Assembly (NCBI GenBank): GCA_002437815.1 | Contig: DJRP01000010.1 | Coordinates: forward strand, 22,170-86,169 | DNA length: 64,000 nt | Direction: 5' to 3' | Source: Collinsella sp. UBA6357 | Lineage (GTDB): Bacteria > Actinomycetota > Coriobacteriia > Coriobacteriales > Coriobacteriaceae | In this document: piece after piece, positions 1 through 8,400 of the stretch | Layout of the letters: the number at the start of each line of letters is the position of its first letter | How positions within the stretch are numbered: position 1 is the first letter of the stretch | Position numbers and translations under genes: made by a program | The notes under the pieces: model-generated | The model's input: the letters and a program-made list of their open reading frames with translations, nothing else | Told to the model about the DNA's origin: nothing | Database searches by the model: none

Positions 1-1076
1 CCCATGACGCGCGGATAGCCGTCCACGAGCACGTTGAAGTTGCACGAGAACGAGTCCTGCAACGTGGTGGCCTTGAAGAGCTTGGCCATGAGCTTGTCGG
101 GATCGACCCCGCGCTTGAGATCGATGGCGATGCGCAGGCCCGAAAGGTCGGTCTCGTCACGAATGTCGGCGATCTCCTTGACCTTGCCCTCCTTGGAGAG
201 CTTGACGATGCGCTCGATGATCACGTCCGTCTTGGTGGTGTAGGGGATCTCGTAGACCTCGATAATGCGTTCCTCGGGGATCCAGCGCCAGCGCGAGCGG
301 ATCTGGAAGCTGCCCAGACCCGTCTCGATGATCTTTTCCATCTCTTCGCGGCGGTAGATGATCTCGCCACCGGTCGAGAAATCGGGCATGGGCATGTACT
401 CGAGCAGATCGCAGTCGGGATCCTTGAGGTAGTGCATGGTCGCCGTGCAGACCTCGTTGAGGTTGAAGCCGCAGATGTCGGACGCCATGGCCACGCCGAT
501 GCCCTTGTTGGCCGAGACGAGGATATTGGGGAACGTGGTGGGCAGCAGGCGCGGCTCCTTCATGGCGCCGTCGTAGCTGTCGACAAAATCCACCGGGTCT
601 TTATCGATGTCCTTGAAGATCTCGGCGCTGATGGGCGCGAGCTTGGCCTCGGTGTAACGGGAGGCAGCGTAGCTCAGGTCGCCCGAGTAGTACTTGCCAA
701 AGTTGCCCTTTGACTCCACAAAGGGTGCGAGCAGCGCTTCGTTGCCCGTGGCCAGGCGCACCATGGTCTCGTAGATCGCGGCATCGCCGTGGGGATTGAG
801 CTTCATGGTCTGGCCCACGATGTTCGCGCTCTTTTGACGCTCACCCTTGAGCAGGCCCATCTTGTACATGGTGTAGAGAAGTTTGCGGTGCGAGGGCTTG
901 AAGCCATCGATCTCGGGAAAGGCGCGCGAGACGTTGACGCTCATGGCGTAGGGCATGTAGTTGACCTCGAGCGTCTGCGTGATGGGCTGGTCGGTGACCT
1001 CAGAGTGCAATCCGATTACGTTCTCGGCGTTGACCTGCTTTTTCTTGGGTTGGGTTTTCGTCTTCTTCTTTGCCAC
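1..1076 (-). CDS. Type II topoisomerase subunit A (GyrA/ParC family), 3' end outside window
   Basis: The DNA-cleaving subunit of a gyrase or topoisomerase IV; only the first 358 residues are in the window. The catalytic tyrosine lies in a RYTEAKL motif (Tyr141). The N-terminus is a lysine-rich tail of about 15 residues before the family domain. I chose a GTG start at 1076 because AGAGGA sits 5 bases upstream. It lies 75 bp downstream of the B subunit on the same strand and is probably co-transcribed. Since gyrA and gyrB normally sit near the origin, this pair is more likely topoisomerase IV (ParC) or a second gyrase-like enzyme; sequence reading alone does not decide this. Confidence 0.9.
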   Translation of the reverse strand, partial: MAKKKTKTQPKKKQVNAENVIGLHSEVTDQPITQTLEVNYMPYAMSVNVSRAFPEIDGFKPSHRKLLYTMYKMGLLKGERQKSANIVGQTMKLNPHGDAAIYETMVRLATGNEALLAPFVESKGNFGKYYSGDLSYAASRYTEAKLAPISAEIFKDIDKDPVDFVDSYDGAMKEPRLLPTTFPNILVSANKGIGVAMASDICGFNLNEVCTATMHYLKDPDCDLLEYMPMPDFSTGGEIIYRREEMEKIIETGLGSFQIRSRWRWIPEERIIEVYEIPYTTKTDVIIERIVKLSKEGKVKEIADIRDETDLSGLRIAIDLKRGVDPDKLMAKLFKATTLQDSFSCNFNVLVDGYPRVM

Positions 1077-1151
1077 GATTTCCTCTACAACTTCTCTGGG
1101 GACCGTTTTGCCGGGTTGCGGGCGGACGATGGGGCCGGCCGCGGCGATGCG

Positions 1152-3149
1152 TTACTGCAGGTCCAACTGGTCCAGGTATTCCTTGCCGTGCGCGGAGATA
1201 TGGCGCTTGCGCCCCGCCTCGTCGTTGCCCAGCAGCAGATTGAACATGGTTTCCATCTTGGTGACGTCCTCGGGTTCCACCTTGATCAGACGGCGCGTCT
1301 CGGGATTCATGGTGGTGAGCCACATCATATCGGGGTCGTTCTCACCAAGACCCTTGGAACGGTTGATCGAGCACTTCTGGTCACCGATCTCTTTGAGCAC
1401 CGCGTTTTTCTCGAGCTCGGTATAGGCGAAGTAGGTCTTCTCCTTGCAGTTGATCTCATAGAGCGGCGACTCGGCGATATAGACATAGCCCTGGTCGATG
1501 AGCGTGGGCACCAGGCGGTAGAGCATGGTAAGGACGAGCGTGCGGATGTGATAGCCGTCGACATCGGCGTCCGTACAGATGATGACCTTGTTCCAGTTGA
1601 GGTTGTCGAGGTCGAAGGAGCCCAGATTCTTGATGCGCTTGTCTTTGATCTCGACGCCGCAGCCGAGCACGCGCATGAGATCCATGATGATGTCGGACTT
1701 GAAGATGCGCGGGTAGTCCTCTTTGAGGCAGTTGAGGATTTTGCCGCGGACGGGCATGACGCCCTGGAACTCGGCATCGCGCGACGTGCGGATGGCGCCG
1801 GCGGCCGAGTCGCCCTCTACGATGTAGATCTCGCGGCGGCTCTTGTCCTTGGAACGACAGTCGATGAACTTCTGCACGCGGTTGGCCATATCGGTCTTCT
1901 GCTGCAGGTTGGTCTTGATGCTCTGGCGCGTCTTCTCGGCGTTCTCGCGGGAGCGCTTGTTGATGAGCACCTGCTCGACGATCTTGCCGGCGGCCTCCTT
2001 GTTCTCGATCAGGTAGGTCGAGAGACGCTCCTTGAAGAAAGCGGTCATGGCCTGCTGGATAAAGCGGTTGTTGATGGCCTTCTTGGTCTGGTTCTCATAG
2101 GAGGTTTGGGTCGAGAAGCAGTTGGTGACGAGCACGAGGCAGTCCTGAACGTCCTGCCACTTGATACCGCTTTCGTTTTTGTTGTACTTGCCCTGCTGCT
2201 TGATGTAGGCGTCGAGGGCGCTCGTGAGGGCGCTGCGGGCCGCCTTCTCGGGCGAGCCGCCGTTCTCGAGCCAGGACGAGTTGTGGTAGTACTCCTGCAT
2301 CGTGAAGGTGCGCGAGAAGCACATGCACGCGGTGATCTTGACGTTGTAGTCGGGCAGATCCTCGCGGTCGCGGCCGCGACGGTCGGCTTGGATAAAGAAG
2401 GGCTCGGTGAGGTAGTCGGCGCCCACTTTTTCGAGCACGTAGTCCTCGATGCCCTTGGGGTAGCAGAAATCCTCCTCGGCAAACTCGCCGTCGTCGCCCT
2501 CGATGCGCAGACGGAAGGTTACGTTGGCGTTGACCACGGCCTGGCGGCGCATAGTCTCGCGGAACCAATCGTCGGGGATGTCAATCGAGGTGAAGACCTC
2601 GAGGTCGGGGCGCCATTTGATGGTGGTGCCGGTGCGATCGCCGTCGTAGGCCTCGACCGTGAGCGCCTTCTTCTTGGCGCCGACGACCTTTCCCTTCTTA
2701 AAGTGCAGCGAGTACTTGTTGCCGTCGCGCCAAACGGTGACGTCCATGTATTCGGATGCATACTGCGTGGCGCACGAGCCCAGACCGTTGGTGCCGAGCG
2801 AGAAGTCGTAGTCGCCGCCCTCGTTGTTGTCATACTTGCCGCCGGCGTAGAGCTCGCAGAAGACGAGCTCCCAGTTAAAGCGCTTTTCTGAGGGGTTCCA
2901 ATCGAGCGGGCAGCCACGACCGTTGTCCTCGACCTGGATGGAACCGTCGCGGAAGGTGGTGAGGGTGATGAGCTTGCCGTAACCCTGGCGTGCCTCGTCG
3001 ACGGCGTTGGACAGGATCTCGAAGGCGGCATGCGCGCAGCCGTCAAGCCCGTCTGAGCCAAAGATGACGGCGGGGCGCAGGCGGACGCGTTCCTCATCCT
3101 TGAGCTGGCGGATGCTGTCGTTGCCATATTTTGCGGTGCTTTTTGCCAT
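1152..3149 (-). CDS. Type II topoisomerase subunit B (GyrB/ParE family)
   Basis: ATPase subunit, 665 residues, close to normal ParE length and without the large insertion of enterobacterial GyrB. The GHKL ATPase domain is at the N-terminus (EILSNAVDEA near residue 50, GLGSCATQYAS near 125). The TOPRIM domain has EGDSAAG near residue 444 and CTDADVDGYHIRTL near 525. It is the first gene of a two-gene operon with the A subunit and works with it to pass DNA strands, either decatenating or relaxing DNA. A LexA-like box and extended -10 promoter lie upstream, suggesting SOS control. ParE versus a second GyrB is unresolved. Confidence 0.92.
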   Translation of the reverse strand: MAKSTAKYGNDSIRQLKDEERVRLRPAVIFGSDGLDGCAHAAFEILSNAVDEARQGYGKLITLTTFRDGSIQVEDNGRGCPLDWNPSEKRFNWELVFCELYAGGKYDNNEGGDYDFSLGTNGLGSCATQYASEYMDVTVWRDGNKYSLHFKKGKVVGAKKKALTVEAYDGDRTGTTIKWRPDLEVFTSIDIPDDWFRETMRRQAVVNANVTFRLRIEGDDGEFAEEDFCYPKGIEDYVLEKVGADYLTEPFFIQADRRGRDREDLPDYNVKITACMCFSRTFTMQEYYHNSSWLENGGSPEKAARSALTSALDAYIKQQGKYNKNESGIKWQDVQDCLVLVTNCFSTQTSYENQTKKAINNRFIQQAMTAFFKERLSTYLIENKEAAGKIVEQVLINKRSRENAEKTRQSIKTNLQQKTDMANRVQKFIDCRSKDKSRREIYIVEGDSAAGAIRTSRDAEFQGVMPVRGKILNCLKEDYPRIFKSDIIMDLMRVLGCGVEIKDKRIKNLGSFDLDNLNWNKVIICTDADVDGYHIRTLVLTMLYRLVPTLIDQGYVYIAESPLYEINCKEKTYFAYTELEKNAVLKEIGDQKCSINRSKGLGENDPDMMWLTTMNPETRRLIKVEPEDVTKMETMFNLLLGNDEAGRKRHISAHGKEYLDQLDLQ

Positions 3150-3248
3150 AAGCGCTCTTTCGGTGCTTCCTTTTCATTCCCGGTTGTTGCAAATAGTCAA
3201 AGTAGCATAGCCCGGGGCACAGACGATTCCAGTCGACACGAAATCCAT

Positions 3249-3262
3249 CGAACAATCGTTCG
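3249..3262 (-). promoter_or_regulatory. LexA-like SOS box upstream of the topoisomerase operon
   Basis: A perfect dyad CGAAC-AATC-GTTCG. It matches the Gram-positive/actinobacterial SOS box pattern CGAAC-N4-GTTCG. It lies just downstream of a minus-strand -10 element, where a repressor would block initiation of the topoisomerase genes. Its distance of about 120 bp from the plus-strand lipoprotein makes that gene a less likely target. Confidence 0.55.
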
Positions 3263-3273
3263 TGGCTGTACTT

Positions 3274-3282
3274 GTTATACCA
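3274..3282 (-). promoter_or_regulatory. Extended -10 promoter for the topoisomerase operon
   Basis: On the minus strand this reads TGGTATAAC, an extended -10 (TGn plus TATAAC). I find no good -35 at 16-19 bp spacing, which is tolerated for extended -10 promoters. Predicted start of transcription falls inside the LexA-like dyad at 3249-3262. Confidence 0.4.
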
Positions 3283-3396
3283 AGCGGACACGCGATACCC
3301 TGAGCCAACGCTTGCGCCGAGAAGGGTATTTGCTGTCTCCAAAATTCCGTATGATACTGGTGAATATCGATTGGAAACGTGAGACGGGATGTGGCG

Positions 3397-4041
3397 ATGC
3401 CCGAGTCGATGGTCAAAGTCGCTACCCTTGTGGCGTCTGTTCTGCTCTTGACTTCTTGTTCGTCGATGCCGGCGAAGGATGTCGCCCCCGCTCACCAGGG
3501 TACGCACTATTCCCATAGTGATACTGGATCCGACATGGTTGATACCGCCGAATCGGCATCAACCATCGGTTTGACGGAACGCCCCGATGGCAAATCGATT
3601 GCGGAGGGCCTGCCGTTCAAAGATATGGATGGGAGCCTGATCGATCAAACATGGTTGGGCGAGCATGATGAGATGGGCGAGCCTGTCGACGGCGGTCTCT
3701 TTGCGGGCGGTGTCTCGTATACATGGAACGCTCAAAATGGCACAGACGATGCGGTGTTCTCCGCCATCGTGGTCAACGGTCGAGTTGCGAAGGTCAGCAA
3801 ATGCAATATGGGGCGCAACTACTGGGCGGTTCCCGGCAGCCTCTCGGGGCGGGAGCTGCCGGATCGAACGGCCTCGGGCGCACAGGTTGATACAAGTGCG
3901 GCGGGCCGGCAGCCCGAGGACCCGACCGATTACGATTCGCCCGAAGCATACGCCGATAACAACGAGGACGCCTTTCGTGCAAACGGGGCTGAAGACCCTT
4001 GGCAGTCGGCGTATGACTATTGGTGCGGCAATGCGGCGTGA
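3397..4041 (+). CDS. Putative secreted lipoprotein, unknown function
   Basis: About 214 residues. The N-terminus is a lipoprotein signal: a basic start, the hydrophobic stretch VATLVASVLLL and a lipobox LLTSC, so the mature protein would be anchored by the cysteine. The rest is acidic and polar, with a central part (SYTWNAQNGTDDAVFSAIVV) that resembles a small beta domain; I recognise no family. The C-terminal part is rich in Asp, Glu and Pro. The start is uncertain: GTG 3379, ATG 3397 and ATG 3409 are all in frame and none has a strong ribosome site. It is monocistronic and convergent with the YitT gene. Confidence 0.7.
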   Translation: MPESMVKVATLVASVLLLTSCSSMPAKDVAPAHQGTHYSHSDTGSDMVDTAESASTIGLTERPDGKSIAEGLPFKDMDGSLIDQTWLGEHDEMGEPVDGGLFAGGVSYTWNAQNGTDDAVFSAIVVNGRVAKVSKCNMGRNYWAVPGSLSGRELPDRTASGAQVDTSAAGRQPEDPTDYDSPEAYADNNEDAFRANGAEDPWQSAYDYWCGNAA

Positions 4042-4102
4042 GATTCGACTCGAACTCCTGATTTCGTTGCCACTCGGCTTTTTTGTTGGTGCACAACTAA
4101 GG

Positions 4103-4128
4103 TGTCGGACAGTTAAAACCGTCTGACA
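4103..4128. terminator. Imperfect hairpin between convergent genes
   Basis: TGTCGGACAG and CCGTCTGACA pair at 8 of 10 positions around a TTAAAA loop, in the gap between the lipoprotein and the convergent YitT gene. No T-run follows on either strand, so a terminator role is only suggested by position. Confidence 0.25.
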
Positions 4129-4150
4129 TTCCTCCCGCATGGGCTCTACG

Positions 4151-5008
4151 CTAACGAGTGGTCGATGCTCTGTTGCTCTTGACGTGGTTACCGATGATCT
4201 CGGAGACGTCCGAGATCGAGACGAAGGCCGAGTGGTCCACCGAATCGATTACCTCGCGCAGCTCACGTACCTCGTATTTGGTGATTACGCAGTAGAGTAC
4301 TTTCTTCTTGCCGCTGAGCATGCCCTCGCCGTCCATGATGGTGACGGTGCGGCCCATGCGGGCGAAGATGCGCTCGCAGATCTGGGTGGCGTCGTCAGTG
4401 ATGATGAGCGCCGCCTTGACCTGGTTCATCTCGGACTCGACCATGTCGAGGACTTTCGAGGTGATGAAGTACGTGAGCAGCGAGTAGAGCGCGCGGTCGA
4501 TGCCAAAGAGGACGCCGGCCAGTCCGTAGATGACGATGTTCATGCCGAGCACCATCTCTCCCACGGCCAGATCGGTCTTGCGACTCACGAGGATCGCCAC
4601 GGCCTCGGTGCCATCGAGGCAGCCGCCGCTGCGGATCACGATGCCTACGCCCAAACCCAGCAACACGCCGCCGAAGCACACGGCGAGCAGGGTTTCGTCC
4701 GTCGCGTTGGCCCACCCGTTAAAGAGCTCGACGCTCGCGGAGAACACGGCCATGGAGAACGCGGCGCGCGCGGTGAAGCTGCGGCCGAGCTTGATCCCGC
4801 CCAGTATCACGAACGGCGCGTTGAGGAGCACGGTGAGCACGGCGAGCGGTAACCTCGTGAGGTGCGAGACCATCATGCCGATGCCGATCACGCCGCCGTC
4901 GAGGATCGTGTTGGGCACCAGGAACTCCTCGACCGCGAACGCGGCGATGACAGAGCCCACGGCGAGCAAAAGATAGTTGATGAGGGGATGCGCCGGTCGA
5001 TGATCCAT
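4151..5008 (-). CDS. YitT family membrane protein (DUF2179 C-terminal domain)
   Basis: A 285-residue integral membrane protein of the YitT/DUF161 family. About six hydrophobic segments fill residues 10-200, including the family pattern around VPNTILDGGVIGIGMM and GGCLDGTEAVAIL. A soluble C-terminal DUF2179 domain follows from about residue 205 (AALIITDDATQI...). Function in the cell is unknown for the family. The ATG at 5008 has AAAGG 6 bases upstream; an in-frame start at 5080 would add 24 residues with no supporting ribosome site. It is followed in the upstream direction by another minus-strand membrane gene. Confidence 0.88.
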   Translation of the reverse strand: MDHRPAHPLINYLLLAVGSVIAAFAVEEFLVPNTILDGGVIGIGMMVSHLTRLPLAVLTVLLNAPFVILGGIKLGRSFTARAAFSMAVFSASVELFNGWANATDETLLAVCFGGVLLGLGVGIVIRSGGCLDGTEAVAILVSRKTDLAVGEMVLGMNIVIYGLAGVLFGIDRALYSLLTYFITSKVLDMVESEMNQVKAALIITDDATQICERIFARMGRTVTIMDGEGMLSGKKKVLYCVITKYEVRELREVIDSVDHSAFVSISDVSEIIGNHVKSNRASTTR

Positions 5009-5101
5009 AGATACCTTTCGGGTTGTCGTTCTGTCGGCTGGTTCTTGTTGCGAGTGTTTGTCTAGGGGATAGGGCGTCATCGCGAAGCGGGCGCGTTGCT
5101 C

Positions 5102-5599
5102 CTATCCCGCGAGCATAAGGGCAATAAGGAGTGCGGCTTGGCCGGCAGTGTTGGTGAGCTGCTCGATCCAGTTGGAGCGTACATCCTTTTGGTCGCGGTG
5201 ACCGGCGAAATACCCCATGGCACACATGCAGGCAATCCACGCGAGGACAAACGGCAGACTCGGCGCGCGCGTGAGCGCCCCGAGCGTTGCGGCCGCCGCA
5301 TCGAGATGGGTGGCGGCACCGGCGACCATGAGTGCAAACCCGACCGGCATGACGTAGCGCATTTGACGGCTGAGCCAGGCGACGTTGCGTCGAGCTAACG
5401 CGATCAGGAGTTTCCAGGCCACCTTGCCTGCGCCGCCCAGAAACGCAACGGCGGCGCCTGCGATAAATAGCGGGCTGTCCAGCTGCGCGCCGAACACGAC
5501 GGCGCTGGCGCAGAAGAGCGCCACGGGGATGGCGTCCACGAGCGCCAGCGATAAGGTGAACCCCTCGGGGAGCGAATCGTTCTGGTGGGGAGCTGGCAT
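5102..5599 (-). CDS. Small polytopic membrane protein, unknown function
   Basis: 165 residues with about five hydrophobic stretches (for example ALVDAIPVALFCASAVVF, PLFIAGAAVAFLGG, LPFVLAWIACMCAMGYFAG, QAALLIALML). The loop after the fourth is GHRDQKDVRSNW. I do not recognise the family. The ATG at 5599 is preceded by AAAGAAGAT; reading further upstream would run antisense to the next gene, so this short form is preferred. It lies about 90 bp upstream of the YitT gene on the same strand and may be co-transcribed with it. Confidence 0.7.
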   Translation of the reverse strand: MPAPHQNDSLPEGFTLSLALVDAIPVALFCASAVVFGAQLDSPLFIAGAAVAFLGGAGKVAWKLLIALARRNVAWLSRQMRYVMPVGFALMVAGAATHLDAAAATLGALTRAPSLPFVLAWIACMCAMGYFAGHRDQKDVRSNWIEQLTNTAGQAALLIALMLAG

Positions 5600-5692
5600 G
5601 AGATCTTCTTTCGGCTTGTTGCGATGTTTGCATTCGATGATACGACTCTCTAGGCGCATACTGATGAGTGTTGTTTTCTGAAAGAGGTTCCT

Positions 5693-6484
5693 ATGCAGTT
5701 TTGGATTCTGTTCGCCGTGGCGATGGTTGTGAGCTCCATCGGTTGGAAGCGTTTCGTCTGGTTCATCTCGCTCGGTTACGGCTTTTCCATGGCCGCGATC
5801 GGTGCGGCGCTGCTTGTCATGTTCGGCGGTTCGGCTGATGTGGCCAGCATCGCCATCTGCGTCATGCTCGTGGTCTACGGCCTGCGCCTGGGCGGCTATC
5901 TGCTGCTGCGCGAGCGTCGGAGTGCGGCATACAACCATGTCATGAAAACTCAGGTCAACGACGGCTCCGGGATCGCCAAGCCCGTCCAGGCGCTCATCTG
6001 GGCCGTATGCGCGCTGTTGTATGCGTGTGAGGCGAGCCCGGTTCTCTGGCGCATGGCCAACGGCGTGCCCATGGATGCGTGCGCCGTGGTGGGAGCTTGC
6101 ATCATGGCAGCGGGCATCGTGCTGGAGTCTGCCTCTGACCTGCAAAAGAGCGCGCAGAAACGTGTGAACCCGCATCGCTTCTGCGACAAAGGGCTGTTCT
6201 CCTTTGTTCGCTGCCCCAACTATCTGGGCGAGGTGCTCACGTGGACCGGCATGCTCGTCTCGGGCATCACGGCCTGCACGGGCGTGTGGCAGTGGGCGGC
6301 CGCGCTTGTCGGTTGGGTCGGCATCGTCTATGTGATGTTCGGCGGCGCCCGCAGGCTCGAGATTCGTCAGAACAAGAACTACGGCAAGGATCCCGAGTAT
6401 CAGACATACGTGAAAAGGACACCCATTCTGCTGCCGTTCGTCCCGCTCTACAGCGTCGAGAAGTACACCTGGCTCAAAGGCTAA
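5693..6484 (+). CDS. DUF1295 / steroid 5-alpha-reductase-like membrane protein
   Basis: A 263-residue protein with about seven hydrophobic segments and the C-terminal signature of the DUF1295 and steroid 5-alpha-reductase superfamily (PNYLGEVLTWTGML near residue 180; RRLEIRQNKNYG near 222). Members are NADPH-linked membrane reductases or isoprenyl methyltransferase relatives. AGAGGT precedes the ATG. It is followed after 15 bp by a dihydrouridine synthase and is divergent from the membrane gene at 5102-5599. The true substrate cannot be read from sequence; a steroid or bile acid double bond is possible in a gut bacterium, but any conjugated lipid could serve. Confidence 0.85.
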   Translation: MQFWILFAVAMVVSSIGWKRFVWFISLGYGFSMAAIGAALLVMFGGSADVASIAICVMLVVYGLRLGGYLLLRERRSAAYNHVMKTQVNDGSGIAKPVQALIWAVCALLYACEASPVLWRMANGVPMDACAVVGACIMAAGIVLESASDLQKSAQKRVNPHRFCDKGLFSFVRCPNYLGEVLTWTGMLVSGITACTGVWQWAAALVGWVGIVYVMFGGARRLEIRQNKNYGKDPEYQTYVKRTPILLPFVPLYSVEKYTWLKG

Positions 6485-6499
6485 GCGCAAGGAGATCGG

Positions 6500-7453
6500 A
6501 TGATTTTATCGCTGGCCCCTATGGAAGGGATCACGGGACACGTTTTTCGGCGCGTGCATGCGGAGTGCTTCGGCGCACTCGACAAGTACTACACGCCGTT
6601 TTTGCCGCCTCCGCGGGTGGGCAAGCACTTTGGTGGCAAGGCGGCGCGCGAGATCGACCCCGCCAACAACGAGGGCCTTAACGTGGTGCCGCAGCTCATG
6701 ACCAAGAACGCCGACGAGTTCGTTTGGGCGGCGCAGGTGCTCGCCGATATGGGGTACCGCGAGGTCAACCTCAATCTGGGCTGTCCTTCGGGCACGGTGG
6801 TCTCCAAGGGTAAGGGCTCGGGCTTTCTGTGCTATCCGGAAGAGCTCGAGGCGTTTTTGCTCGATGTATGCGCGCGCTCGCCGTTGCCGGTCTCGGTTAA
6901 GACGCGCTTGGGTCTTGAAAACGATGCCGAGTATGGGCGGCTGTTGGACATATATCGCCGCGTACCGCTTGCCGAGCTGATCGTGCACCCGCGTGTACGG
7001 AATGATCACTACAAAGGTAAGCCGCGCTGGGAGCCCTATGGCGAGACGCTTGCACGGGCACCGTTTCCCGTTGCATATAACGGTGACATCTTCGGGCTCA
7101 AGGATATGGACGCCCTGGTTGCGGCCTATCCGGCAACGCGCCATGTGATGCTGGGGCGCGGTCTGCTCGCCAATCCGGCCCTTGCACGGCAGATCAAGGG
7201 TGGGCCGGCCGCTACGGCTCACGAACTGCGGGCGTTCCACGACAAGCTGTTTGAGGCTTATGCCGAGGAGATGGGCGGCAACGCGGTCTTTCGCATGAAA
7301 GAATGGTGGTTCTACGCCAAGTGCGCCTTCGCCGACCCACTCGCCGTGCACAAGTTGGTCCGTAAGACTAAGAAAGTTGACGAGTATCGCTCTGCGGTCG
7401 AGCGTGTGTTTCGCGAACAGCCCCTGGCGGTCGAGGCACGGTTTCGCGACTGA
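6500..7453 (+). CDS. dus: tRNA-dihydrouridine synthase
   Basis: FMN enzyme that reduces uridines in tRNA to dihydrouridine. 317 residues. The TIM-barrel begins with LAPMEGITGHVFRR; the catalytic cysteine is Cys95 in NLNLGCPSGTV; HPRVRNDHYKG and the FMN phosphate-binding GDIFG and MLGRGLLANP motifs follow. AAGGAG stands 6 bases before the ATG. The length is typical of DusA/B/C-type proteins; the subfamily is not clear. It lies 15 bp after the DUF1295 gene and is probably in the same transcript. Confidence 0.93.
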   Translation: MILSLAPMEGITGHVFRRVHAECFGALDKYYTPFLPPPRVGKHFGGKAAREIDPANNEGLNVVPQLMTKNADEFVWAAQVLADMGYREVNLNLGCPSGTVVSKGKGSGFLCYPEELEAFLLDVCARSPLPVSVKTRLGLENDAEYGRLLDIYRRVPLAELIVHPRVRNDHYKGKPRWEPYGETLARAPFPVAYNGDIFGLKDMDALVAAYPATRHVMLGRGLLANPALARQIKGGPAATAHELRAFHDKLFEAYAEEMGGNAVFRMKEWWFYAKCAFADPLAVHKLVRKTKKVDEYRSAVERVFREQPLAVEARFRD

Positions 7454-7476
7454 ACGAGGCGGGCTGCAACACAAGA

Positions 7477-7554
7477 TTGCAAGTTATTATTGACATATGC
7501 CAAAAAGGCTTGCAATAGCATGTCGAATGGCTATTCTTATTGTCGACATATGTC
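7477..7554 (+). promoter_or_regulatory. Dyad-rich promoter region of the DUF134-NifX gene
   Basis: Contains a perfect 7-bp inverted repeat TTGCAAG (7477-7483) / CTTGCAA (7509-7515), a -35-like TTGACA (7490-7495), an imperfect GACATATGCC (7492-7501) and a perfect palindrome GACATATGTC (7545-7554) overlapping TGTCGACA (7541-7548). The two GACATATG copies are 53 bp apart. They look like paired operators, plausibly for the DNA-binding DUF134 part of the downstream protein itself. Confidence 0.45.
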
Positions 7555-7570
7555 AGAAATGGAGTGGAGC

Positions 7571-8338
7571 ATGGCAGGTCGCCGCGAGAAAGTCAGACAG
7601 GTCGGCTTGATGCCTGAGTACGTGGGATTCACGCCCGACGGCCTTGCAAGCGGTGCCGATATCGTGCTCACGGTCGATGAACTCGAGGCGTTGCGCCTTG
7701 TCGATCTTGAGCGTTTGAGTCAAGCGGACGCTGCGACCCGCATGGGCGTGGCCCGCGCGACCGTCTCGGCCATCTGCGAGCGGGCCCGCGCCAAGGTGGC
7801 CGACGCGCTCGTCAACGGTCGACGCCTGGCGATCGAGGGCGGCAATGTTTCCTATGCTCCCGCTCAGCAACGACATGCCGAGCCCTGGCCGGCGAAGAAA
7901 GGACAGACGATGAGGATCGCGGTCACCTATGACGACGGATGCGTGTTCCAGCATTTTGGTCGTACCGAGCAGTTCAAGATCTATGACGTCGAGGATGGCA
8001 AGGTCACGTCCTCGCAAGTCGTGAGCTCGAACGGAGCGGGTCACGGTGCGCTTGCCGGCGTGCTCGCGCAGGGCGGTGTCGATGCGCTCGTGTGCGGCGG
8101 CATCGGTGGGGGCGCCATCAATGCGCTCAACCAGGCCGGTATCGACATCTACGCCGGCGCCTCGGGCGACTGCGACGCGGTCGTGGCGGCCCTCCTTGCC
8201 GGCGAGTTCGAGCCGGCGCAGGGTGCCACCTGTGGCTGCCATGGTCACGGCCACGGGGAAGGTCACGACGGCTGCGGTTGTGGCGGCCATGGACACGGCG
8301 AAGGGCATGGCGACGGGCACGAGTGCCACTGCCACTAG
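7571..8338 (+). CDS. DUF134 helix-turn-helix protein fused to a NifX/NifB-type cofactor-binding domain with His/Cys tail
   Basis: 255 residues with three parts. Residues 1-100 are a DUF134 domain with a sigma70-region-4-like helix-turn-helix (LSQADAATRMGVARATVSAI). Residues 114-215 are a dinitrogenase iron-molybdenum cofactor domain (MRIAVTYDDG ... HFGRTEQFKIYDV ... ALVCGGIGGGA). The last 35 residues alternate His, Gly and Cys and should bind metal. GGAG stands 6 bases before the ATG at 7571; earlier in-frame starts lack this. Inside the gene, ATG 7910 has AAAGGA before it and could start the NifX part alone. There are no nitrogenase genes nearby, so a metal or Fe-S sensor or carrier role is more likely. 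Confidence 0.85.
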   Translation: MAGRREKVRQVGLMPEYVGFTPDGLASGADIVLTVDELEALRLVDLERLSQADAATRMGVARATVSAICERARAKVADALVNGRRLAIEGGNVSYAPAQQRHAEPWPAKKGQTMRIAVTYDDGCVFQHFGRTEQFKIYDVEDGKVTSSQVVSSNGAGHGALAGVLAQGGVDALVCGGIGGGAINALNQAGIDIYAGASGDCDAVVAALLAGEFEPAQGATCGCHGHGHGEGHDGCGCGGHGHGEGHGDGHECHCH

Positions 8339-8400
8339 AATAAAAAGCGCTGCGGATTGTATGTGACTCGGTCGAGATGGCATCGGCCGGGCCGCATCTG

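Noticed and set aside
789..2891. 700-residue open frame on the plus strand
   Set aside because: It is antisense to the topoisomerase B gene, has low-complexity Leu/Val/Asp/Gly/Ala composition typical of mirrored high-GC codons and no ribosome site.
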